A stretch of 12,105 bases of DNA from JBLFWJ01 sp047611425 (GTDB lineage Bacteria > Bacteroidota > Bacteroidia > UBA10329): the NCBI GenBank assembly GCA_047611425.1, contig JBLFWJ010000102.1, positions 1-12,105 of the forward strand, read 5' to 3'. The notes below the pieces were generated by a model that saw nothing but the letters and a program-made list of their open reading frames with translations, had not been told where the DNA came from and did not search any database. Made by a program: the position numbers and the translations under genes. Positions 6,708-12,105 of this stretch are shown in pieces. Positions within the stretch are counted from its first letter, which is position 1. The number at the start of each line of letters is the position of its first letter.

Positions 6708-6715
6708 CAAATGTA
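6708..6715 (-). promoter_or_regulatory. candidate -7 box for the epimerase gene
   Basis: On the minus strand this reads TACATTTG, identical to the pyrR box and an exact TAnnTTTG match. It lies 19 nt before the epimerase ATG, in the 37-bp gap after cmk. The upstream element is poor (TTTA rather than TTTG, 22 bp away). It suggests the epimerase can be transcribed apart from porQ-cmk. Confidence 0.45.
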
Positions 6716-6725
6716 GGATGATCGA

Positions 6726-7421
6726 TCAGGATTGTAAATCCATCCGTTCATTCACCCACCGATTTGCAACTTCCAACTGTTGATCTTGATTCAATTCTGA
6801 GTTATCCAAAATCTCAGCATCCTCTGCCTGAATTAATGGATTTTCCTTTCGGTGCGTATCCTCATAATCTCGACCCTGTAGATTGGCATTCACTTCCTCT
6901 AAAGTTATGGCTTGCCCTTTGGCTGAAATCTCATCAAACCTCCTTTGTGCACGAATTTTAGGGTCTGCGGTCATAAAAATCTTCAGTTCGGCATTTGGAA
7001 ATACTGCCGTTCCAATATCTCGGCCATCCATTACGACACCTCCGTTCTGGCCCATCGCATGCTGAATATTCTGCATGAATAATCGAACTTCCCGAATTAC
7101 ACTCACTTGACTAACCAGCTGCGAAACCGCCATCGTTCTGATCTCCTCCTCTACATCCTCTTTATTCAAAAGCGTGCGTGAACGGCCTTCTTCCTCATTG
7201 AACGAAAAGGAAATCGAAACATCATCAAGCGAAGCAATAATTTCTTCTTGATCTAGATGCGTTTTACTAACCCAACCGTTTCTTATACAATGCAGCGTAA
7301 TGGCCCGATACATGGCTCCAGAATCAACATAAACGTATCCTAATTGTTTGGCCAATGCCTTGGCCATGGTACTTTTACCGCATGAAGAATAGCCATCGAT
7401 GGCTATGGTGATATTAGCCAT
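6726..7421 (-). CDS. cmk: cytidylate kinase
   Basis: Phosphorylates CMP and dCMP to the diphosphates using ATP, for pyrimidine salvage and recycling in the cytoplasm. From the ATG at 7421 it has 231 residues. Diagnostic features are the P-loop G10-YSSCGKS17, DSGAMYRA (33-40), MDGRDIGT (131-138), TADPKIRAQRR (151-161) and GRDYEDTHRKENPL (183-196). I chose 7421 because conserved sequence (ANITIAIDG) begins immediately after it. A longer frame to 7475 would add 18 basic residues that are really read-through of the porQ tail region. The ATG lies inside the porQ end (8-bp overlap, 7414-7421), so translation is probably coupled to porQ. Confidence 0.96.
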   Translation of the reverse strand: MANITIAIDGYSSCGKSTMAKALAKQLGYVYVDSGAMYRAITLHCIRNGWVSKTHLDQEEIIASLDDVSISFSFNEEEGRSRTLLNKEDVEEEIRTMAVSQLVSQVSVIREVRLFMQNIQHAMGQNGGVVMDGRDIGTAVFPNAELKIFMTADPKIRAQRRFDEISAKGQAITLEEVNANLQGRDYEDTHRKENPLIQAEDAEILDNSELNQDQQLEVANRWVNERMDLQS

Positions 7422-8529
7422 CTTCTCGCACAGACTTAATCTTTTTCTGCTTCTCCTTTTTAGGTTTTCTTGCACGCTTTATGTGCTTACCCAAATGCGT
7501 TCGAATAGAAATATGGTTCGTACCGCCAGCTTGGTGATAAGTGGCCCGAGAATAACAGATATGAAATCTGTTTAGACGTATACCTAGCCCCCATGAAAAC
7601 CCAGCTGTTCCTGGCTTAGTAGGCACCTTTAATTCCTGCCTCCTACCGTAATTGTATGCAATGCTGGCCGTAATAATTTTGGCGATGTACACCTCACCAC
7701 TGAAAACAAAATGGCGCATAATCCCGTCCGCAACATCACCAACGGTAACTTTATCTTCTACAATTTCTCCAGTTAAGGGATCTACTGATGGTCCTGAATT
7801 AGTAGGGTCATCATAGGTCATATCCGGTCGTTGTAGATCACGGATTGTCATCGACAATCTCAGCGGGACATACTTTAAGCGATGAGAAAGTGTTAGGTGC
7901 AATTTGATAGGTAGCGGTTCTCGATTAGTGCCGTTATACGCTGTAAACTGGCCACCGGCATTATTCATCACCAATCCTATACTCCAGTTTGTTTTGGGAT
8001 CCAAAAAGAGAAAACCAAAATCAGCCGCCATTCCGAAGGAATTGTAACTGGCTAACTGCGAATAAATCGCTTTAGCATTCACCCCAAAATGGAAATACTT
8101 GTTCAATTGTTTTGACCATGCCACATTAAATGCTGTTTCATTTGCATTGAATGTTCCAAGAACATTTCCCGTTACATCTGTCTGGTCAAAGCTCCCATAA
8201 CCAACGTACTGAATTGCGAAATTGAGCATGCCCACCTTCTTAAAACGGTTGGCGTAGGCAACGTGGCCATAATTAATTCCAGCGTAATAATTGGTGAAGT
8301 TGGTGGTAAGATGCTGATGCATGCTTGTGTCCAACAATGCTGGATTCTGGCCTACCAAGTTGATGTCGCCATCCTTGACTGCCGTTTGATAACCGCCTAA
8401 TCCACCAACCCGTGCGGATTGAACTAAATCTAAAAAGGCATAGGTACTACTGCCTCCTAACTGGGCATAAGCAGAATTTGTAAAGACAAGAATTACAGCT
8501 AAGAATAAGCTGCGAATCAATACGGGCAT
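7414..8529 (-). CDS. porQ: type IX secretion system protein PorQ
   Basis: A 371-residue protein with a clear Sec signal peptide (residues 1-22, ending in NSAYA before QLGG). After it comes a beta-rich FadL/PorV-like body that opens with the PorQ-typical run of a YAFLDL segment, SARVGGLGG and QNPALLD. PorQ belongs to the type IX secretion machinery of Bacteroidota. In Porphyromonas it is known to act with PorU, PorV and PorZ in the outer-membrane attachment complex that anchors cargo proteins. The body has the alternating pattern of outer-membrane strands, and the last 20 or so residues are strongly basic (KRARKPKKEKQKK), which is unusual. It overlaps cmk by 8 bp. No other type IX gene is in the window. 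The start is fixed by the signal peptide. Confidence 0.88.
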   Translation of the reverse strand: MPVLIRSLFLAVILVFTNSAYAQLGGSSTYAFLDLVQSARVGGLGGYQTAVKDGDINLVGQNPALLDTSMHQHLTTNFTNYYAGINYGHVAYANRFKKVGMLNFAIQYVGYGSFDQTDVTGNVLGTFNANETAFNVAWSKQLNKYFHFGVNAKAIYSQLASYNSFGMAADFGFLFLDPKTNWSIGLVMNNAGGQFTAYNGTNREPLPIKLHLTLSHRLKYVPLRLSMTIRDLQRPDMTYDDPTNSGPSVDPLTGEIVEDKVTVGDVADGIMRHFVFSGEVYIAKIITASIAYNYGRRQELKVPTKPGTAGFSWGLGIRLNRFHICYSRATYHQAGGTNHISIRTHLGKHIKRARKPKKEKQKKIKSVREDG

Positions 8530-8608
8530 GGGGGCAAATTAAGTGATTCTTGTCGGCAGTAACGAAGTTGGTGCTGTCTTATTACAAACAGATGTAGAAA
8601 TACTTTGG

Positions 8609-9421
8609 TCAGCATACTTTGACCGACATTCCGTTATACGGGCTTAGGTCGATTTCACTTTTTTGGAATATCCCAAAAACGGTCGACCCGCTTCCCGTCA
8701 TCGATGAATACAATGCACCTATATTGTAGAGCGAAGTTTTCAGTTTCTCAATTTGCGGGTAGGAAGGAAAAAGAGAATCCTCAAAGCCATTTTTAACCTT
8801 TCCTTTCCATTCTTCAGGCGTAGACTTCATTAATTCCAAAAGGCTGAATTCCGGAGTACCTAGGAGTACATTTTTGTACGCCTCTGCCGTGCCAATATGT
8901 AATCCTGGATTCACCAAAACCAATTGATACGATGAGAGGTCTAGATTAATAGTCTTCATCACCTCTCCTGTTCCCGTTACCAACTTAGGTGCATTGTCCA
9001 AAAAGAAAGGACAGTCGCTCCCAAGTTTTCCAGCATATTTTTCCAATTGCTGGTTATCCAGTTGCAACTCAAATAAATCATTCAACATTTTAAGGGTGAA
9101 TGTGGCATCGGCACTACCCCCACCCATTCCTGCCCCAATTGGAATAACCTTATGTAAGTGGATTTTTACTGATGGTAGATCAAAATCATCGTGAAGTAAA
9201 CGATAGGCCCGTTCACATAAGTTACCCTCCGAATCGCCAGGAATTTCAATGCCTGTCGAACTAAACTCAACCTTCCCCTGTCCATCTCCACTAGGAACTA
9301 TTTCCAGAATGTCTTTCCAATTTACCGGATAGAAAACACTTTCAATCTCGTGAAAACCGTCCGCTCTTCTCGAGAGAATGTTCAGTCCAATATTGATTTT
9401 AGCATTGGGGTAACTAATCAT
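8609..9421 (-). CDS. ispE: 4-diphosphocytidyl-2-C-methyl-D-erythritol kinase
   Basis: A GHMP-family kinase that phosphorylates CDP-ME at the 2-hydroxyl in the MEP isoprenoid pathway. The 270 residues from the ATG at 9421 begin PNAKINIGLNIL with catalytic K8. The ATP-binding glycine loop PIGAGMGGGSADA is at 94-106, catalytic D136 sits in SDCPFF, and the C-terminal GHMP motif MTGSGSTVFG is at 241-250. A longer frame to 9448 would add nine residues before the conserved start; I reject it because IspE normally begins within a few residues of this lysine motif. It lies 79 bp upstream of porQ on the same strand and may be cotranscribed with porQ-cmk. A partial promoter, TTTG-N16-TACTTTCG (9453-9426, minus), ends 4 nt before the ATG and would give a leaderless message if real. 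Confidence 0.95.
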   Translation of the reverse strand: MISYPNAKINIGLNILSRRADGFHEIESVFYPVNWKDILEIVPSGDGQGKVEFSSTGIEIPGDSEGNLCERAYRLLHDDFDLPSVKIHLHKVIPIGAGMGGGSADATFTLKMLNDLFELQLDNQQLEKYAGKLGSDCPFFLDNAPKLVTGTGEVMKTINLDLSSYQLVLVNPGLHIGTAEAYKNVLLGTPEFSLLELMKSTPEEWKGKVKNGFEDSLFPSYPQIEKLKTSLYNIGALYSSMTGSGSTVFGIFQKSEIDLSPYNGMSVKVC

Positions 9422-9792
9422 ACTGCGAAAGTAAAATTCGCATTTCAATCAAATGACAATTTGACTTTTGATGATTGATTATAGCGGTAAACAGCAGTGG
9501 ATCATGTAGGCAGATTCTCACTAGACACATCAAGCGAATTGGTAGGACATGAATTCGTTTTCGCCTTAGGGCTATTAACAAGCCATTTCTGGCCGGCAAT
9601 TCTTACCAAGCTGGACATTGATCAAAACCACAGATTAGGTAAGGAACTTGAGATTCTCCAAATACTAAAGCTCTAGGTTGCTCCAACTCAAAGTTTGAAC
9701 AATCTGATTCATTCATAGTTTAGCTTGACCCAAAGCCACTACCTGTTAGCCAACCAACCGTATTTTCTTTTGTAGTATCGATATTCGAATCC
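9422..9792. other. 371-bp divergent intergenic region between ispE and hupE
   Basis: No recognised gene is present. The left end holds the possible ispE promoter (9426-9453). The middle contains a 59-codon plus-strand frame from GTG 9497 to TAG 9676. The right end should hold the hupE promoter: TTCTTTTG at 9765-9772, 20 nt before the ATG, differs from TAnnTTTG at one base and has no TTG at the right spacing. I looked for a cobalamin or nickel/cobalt riboswitch because of the downstream metal permease and saw no convincing conserved core. Confidence 0.5.
9497..9676 (+). CDS. doubtful small ORF, unknown function
   Basis: A 59-codon frame bounded by an in-frame TAA just upstream (9488-9490) and TAG at 9674-9676. 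It reads VDHVGRFSLDTSS at the start and ends HRLGKELEILQILKL, with a possible amphipathic C-terminal helix. Only GTG is available as a start, and no promoter element or ribosome site supports it. An overlapping minus-strand frame of similar length exists, so it could equally be chance or a remnant of a decayed gene. I recognise no family. Confidence 0.15.
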   Translation: MDHVGRFSLDTSSELVGHEFVFALGLLTSHFWPAILTKLDIDQNHRLGKELEILQILKL

Positions 9793-10365
9793 ATGAAAAT
9801 CTTCGTTACAACCCTTTCTGTTCTTCTACTTTTTCCAGTTCTAATCTTCGCACATGAGAACACGGGATCTGGTTTTGTTGCTGGATTTAGCCACCCCATA
9901 CTTGGTCTGGATCACTTGTTAGCCATGATTTCCGTAGGCGTGTTGAGCGCCCAAATGGGAGGCCGCGCTATCTGGACAGTTCCAGCGACATTCGTTGCCT
10001 TTATGCTTGTAGGAGGGTTAATGGGAATTGGTTCGAATGAAGAATCCTACATTGAACCGGGCATCGCACTTTCCGTTGTCCTACTAGGATTGGCAATCGG
10101 CTTTCAACGGAACTTCCCCACTTTTCTCGTGATGGGTTTTGTGGCATTATTCGGAGCGCTTCATGGCTTTGCTCACGGTGTAGAAATGCCAAGCATTGCA
10201 CATCCAATGTATTATAGTTTTGGGTTTGTTATTGGAACCATTGGCATACACCTAGCAGGAGTACTAATTGGTAACGTAGGTACTAGTAGACCGCAAATGA
10301 AGATGTTACTACGGTTTACTGGAGTATTCGTAGCCGGAATGGGAATGCAAATGCTGATTGGCTAG
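9793..10365 (+). CDS. HupE/UreJ-family nickel/cobalt permease-like protein
   Basis: A 190-residue membrane protein of the HupE/UreJ family, whose characterised members move Ni2+ or Co2+ across the inner membrane for hydrogenase, urease or cobalamin use. It begins with a signal-like segment (1-20, ending LIFA) so that the mature N-terminus would start with His21. The family metal motif H34-P-x-x-G-x-D40-H41 is intact, with M45 and G49 following, and a second motif H124-GFAHG-V-E131 lies in the middle. Hydrophobic segments cluster around 42-56, 60-80, 88-104, 110-128, 140-160 and 172-189. There is no hydrogenase, urease or cobalamin gene alongside, so the metal client is unknown. DinB follows 52 bp downstream on the same strand. 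Confidence 0.87.
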   Translation: MKIFVTTLSVLLLFPVLIFAHENTGSGFVAGFSHPILGLDHLLAMISVGVLSAQMGGRAIWTVPATFVAFMLVGGLMGIGSNEESYIEPGIALSVVLLGLAIGFQRNFPTFLVMGFVALFGALHGFAHGVEMPSIAHPMYYSFGFVIGTIGIHLAGVLIGNVGTSRPQMKMLLRFTGVFVAGMGMQMLIG

Positions 10366-10417
10366 AAGCAAAAGCCCTATTTTCAATGCTGTAAATCGAT
10401 GAAGGCTATTGAATAAA

Positions 10418-10963
10418 ATGACAGAAAGAACCACGTTCATTCCTTACGGGAACTCAGCTGAAACCTCTATCGATTATTTACTAGGCATTATTGAGGATGC
10501 CAGAACAACCACTCTTCAACGGGTTTATGACCTTTCATTAGAGGAACTTCATTGGCAATACGATGAAGGATGGAATACAATCGGAGCCCTGCTATCCCAC
10601 ATCATTTCAAGTGCCCATGTGTTCAGAATTGAGTTTATCGAAGAACGAGAAATGACCAAGCAGGAAAGCGACTTATACGTTCCTGGGTTGGAAATGGGAA
10701 AGTTCATTCCTCAACTAATTACAAATCAAACTGCAGAAGACTATGCGCTTCTATTGGCAGAATCTAAAACTCTATTAATTGAGCAAATTCAGAAATTAAG
10801 CAAAGAGGACTTTTTCAAAAAGAGAGACGGTTACAATCCAAAAACAGGATACAATTTGGCTTGGGTGCTTTATCACTTAGCTGAAGATGAAGTTCATCAC
10901 AGAGGACAAATTAGTATCGTCAGAAAGCTTTTCAAAAAGGCTAAAGGAGATGGAACAATTTAA
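10418..10963 (+). CDS. DinB-superfamily protein (four-helix-bundle metal-binding fold)
   Basis: A 181-residue all-helical protein of the DinB/YfiT superfamily. These are four-helix bundles with a three-histidine metal site that includes thiol transferases and many members of unknown activity. H59 (in ALLSHII) and the C-terminal helix motif H153-LAEDE-VHH-RGQI (H153, H160, H161) supply the expected ligand set. I chose the ATG at 10418 over the in-frame TTG at 10409, which would add only MNK; a stop in another frame overlaps this point. It follows hupE by 52 bp and precedes hutI by 69 bp, so cotranscription is possible. The genuine substrate is unknown; a DNA-damage role should not be assumed from the name. 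Confidence 0.85.
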   Translation: MTERTTFIPYGNSAETSIDYLLGIIEDARTTTLQRVYDLSLEELHWQYDEGWNTIGALLSHIISSAHVFRIEFIEEREMTKQESDLYVPGLEMGKFIPQLITNQTAEDYALLLAESKTLLIEQIQKLSKEDFFKKRDGYNPKTGYNLAWVLYHLAEDEVHHRGQISIVRKLFKKAKGDGTI

Positions 10964-11032
10964 AATTCGCCTTGCTCAGGGCCATTGTATTCCCAATTAG
11001 ATTTTTGAGGATCTTGCAGCAAAATTCCCACT

Positions 11033-12105
11033 ATGCTGTTGATTAAGAATATCAAGCAATTAGTTCAGGTTAGAGAATCTGGAACCGACTCCATTAAAGG
11101 TACGGCCATGGCCGAATTGCCCTCTATCGAAAACGCTTGGTTGCAAATCAAGCATGGTATTATTCAGGATTACGGAACGATGGACAATTGTCCGGAAGAT
11201 CCAAAAGAAGTAATCGATGCCACAGGAAAACTGGTAACTCCTGCATGGTGCGATTCGCACACGCACTTGGTCTTTGCCAAAACCAGAGAAGAAGAATTTG
11301 TTGACCGAATCAAAAGCCTGACATACGAGGAGATAGCAGCCAAAGGTGGCGGTATTCTCAACTCTGCGAAGAAGCTTGGGGTTACTTCCGAGGATGAGTT
11401 GTACAAAGATGCCATGTCTCGTTTAGATGAGATTATGCATTTGGGAACCGGGGCTGTTGAGATCAAAAGTGGTTACGGCCTTTCAGTTGAGAACGAGCTG
11501 AAAATGCTTCGGGTGATCAAGCGATTGAAAGAGAATCATCCACTCACCATTAAAGCAACATTCCTTGGGGCACATGCCATTCCAGCGGAACACAAGCAAA
11601 ACAGAGCTGAGTATATCCGACTGGTAAAGGAAGAAATGCTACCGATAATCTCTAAGGAAGGCTTGGCAGATTACGTAGATGTATTCTGTGAAACGAACTA
11701 TTACACTCCAGAAGAAACTGATGACATCTTAAAAACAGCTGCCAACTTTGGATTGAAGCCGAAAATCCACGTAAATCAATTCAATTCCATTGGTGGGATT
11801 GATGTAGGTATTGCTAATAAAGCAATTTCGGTGGATCATCTGGAAGTGATGACAGAAGCCGATAAAAAGAACCTTGCTAACAGTTCTGTTATTCCAACGG
11901 CCCTTCCCTCCTGCTCATTCTTTTTGAGTATTCCATATGCTCCGGCAAGAGACATGATCGAAAGCGGTTTACCACTTTGTTTGGCAACCGATTACAATCC
12001 TGGAAGCACACCTAGTGGCAACATCCCATTCGTGCTGAGTTTGGCCTGCATCAAAATGAAAATGCTTCCCGAAGAAGCCATTAATGCGGTAACCATGAAT
12101 GGAGC
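11033..12105 (+). CDS. hutI: imidazolonepropionase (3' end outside window)
   Basis: Hydrolyses 4-imidazolone-5-propionate to N-formimino-L-glutamate, the third step of histidine degradation, in the cytoplasm. 357 complete codons are present; the family is usually a little over 400 residues, so roughly the last 50 are beyond the right edge. It is an amidohydrolase: metal ligands H76-x-H78 (in DSHTHLVF), H246 (KIHVNQF) and D320 (CLATDYNPG). Family motifs EIKSGYGL (143-150), FLGAHAIP (177-184), VDHLE (267-271), TALPSCSFFL (289-298) and NPGSTPSGN (322-330) are intact. The start at ATG 11033 gives the expected N-terminal beta domain. A GATTTTTG sequence at 11000-11007 is a one-mismatch -7 box and weak evidence for its own promoter. 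Other hut genes may lie further right but cannot be seen. Confidence 0.95.
   Translation, partial: MLLIKNIKQLVQVRESGTDSIKGTAMAELPSIENAWLQIKHGIIQDYGTMDNCPEDPKEVIDATGKLVTPAWCDSHTHLVFAKTREEEFVDRIKSLTYEEIAAKGGGILNSAKKLGVTSEDELYKDAMSRLDEIMHLGTGAVEIKSGYGLSVENELKMLRVIKRLKENHPLTIKATFLGAHAIPAEHKQNRAEYIRLVKEEMLPIISKEGLADYVDVFCETNYYTPEETDDILKTAANFGLKPKIHVNQFNSIGGIDVGIANKAISVDHLEVMTEADKKNLANSSVIPTALPSCSFFLSIPYAPARDMIESGLPLCLATDYNPGSTPSGNIPFVLSLACIKMKMLPEEAINAVTMNG

Noticed and set aside
8601..8624. Imperfect tandem TACTTTGGTCAGCA / TACTTTGACCG at the end of ispE
   Set aside because: Only two short diverged copies across the ispE stop codon; the 5-bp stem it can form has no T-tract.
9533..9546. AGCGAATTGGTAGG resembles a tRNA D-arm
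   Set aside because: No acceptor stem, anticodon arm or T-arm can be placed around it, so it is a chance resemblance.
9414..9599. 61-codon minus-strand frame overlapping the ispE start
   Set aside because: It overlaps the ispE N-terminus in another frame and is arginine/leucine-rich without domain features; probably chance.
9580..9792. Possible cobalamin or nickel/cobalt riboswitch upstream of the metal permease
   Set aside because: GCCACT at 9735-9740 resembles part of a B12 box, but the rest of the conserved core is absent.
11170..11466. 98-codon and nearby 68-codon minus-strand frames
   Set aside because: They are antisense to hutI, whose metal ligands and motifs are intact.
1..12105. 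CRISPR array, transposon, prophage or integrated element
   Set aside because: No regularly spaced repeats, transposase, integrase, phage gene or terminal inverted repeats were seen; composition looks uniform.

Overview
The window looks like a chromosomal segment from a member of the Bacteroidota, most likely class Flavobacteriia (a Cryomorphaceae/Schleiferiaceae-like marine or freshwater lineage is possible but cannot be settled here). The evidence is a type IX secretion gene (porQ), a very long ribosomal protein S1 with an acidic/lysine-rich N-terminal extension, the long form of IspH, the lack of Shine-Dalgarno sequences, and exact copies of the Bacteroidota -7 promoter box TAnnTTTG just upstream of three genes. 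Base composition looks uniform and AT-leaning. I see no insertion sequence, phage gene, CRISPR array, rRNA or tRNA.

Layout, left to right. On the minus strand, positions 1-40 hold the first 13 codons of a probably exported protein that runs off the left edge. Next, also on the minus strand, are a STAS-domain protein (98-472), pyrB (529-1470) and pyrR (1467-2018). pyrR and pyrB overlap by 4 bp. rpsA (2092-4335, minus) ends in a strong intrinsic terminator at 2058-2086. The pyrR promoter appears to be packed against, and partly inside, that terminator.

rpsA is divergent from ispH (4499-5728, plus). ispH converges on a minus-strand block containing a GDP-mannose 3,5-epimerase homologue (5744-6688), cmk (6726-7421), porQ (7414-8529, overlapping cmk by 8 bp) and ispE (8609-9421). 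A 371-bp divergent gap (9422-9792) holds only a doubtful 59-codon ORF. The plus strand then carries a HupE/UreJ-type metal permease (9793-10365), a DinB-superfamily protein (10418-10963) and hutI (11033 to the right edge, C-terminus missing).

Most of the genes are housekeeping: pyrimidine supply (pyrR, pyrB, cmk), translation (rpsA), MEP isoprenoid synthesis (ispE, ispH) and histidine degradation (hutI). I found no convincing new multi-gene system. The points most worth following up are: a bacterial homologue of plant GDP-mannose 3,5-epimerase that keeps every catalytic residue I know of, sitting away from any visible glycan cluster; the compact rpsA-terminator/pyrR-promoter junction, which predicts a nearly leaderless pyrRB mRNA and leaves no room for a classical PyrR attenuator; and repeated exact TAnnTTTG boxes at gene starts.
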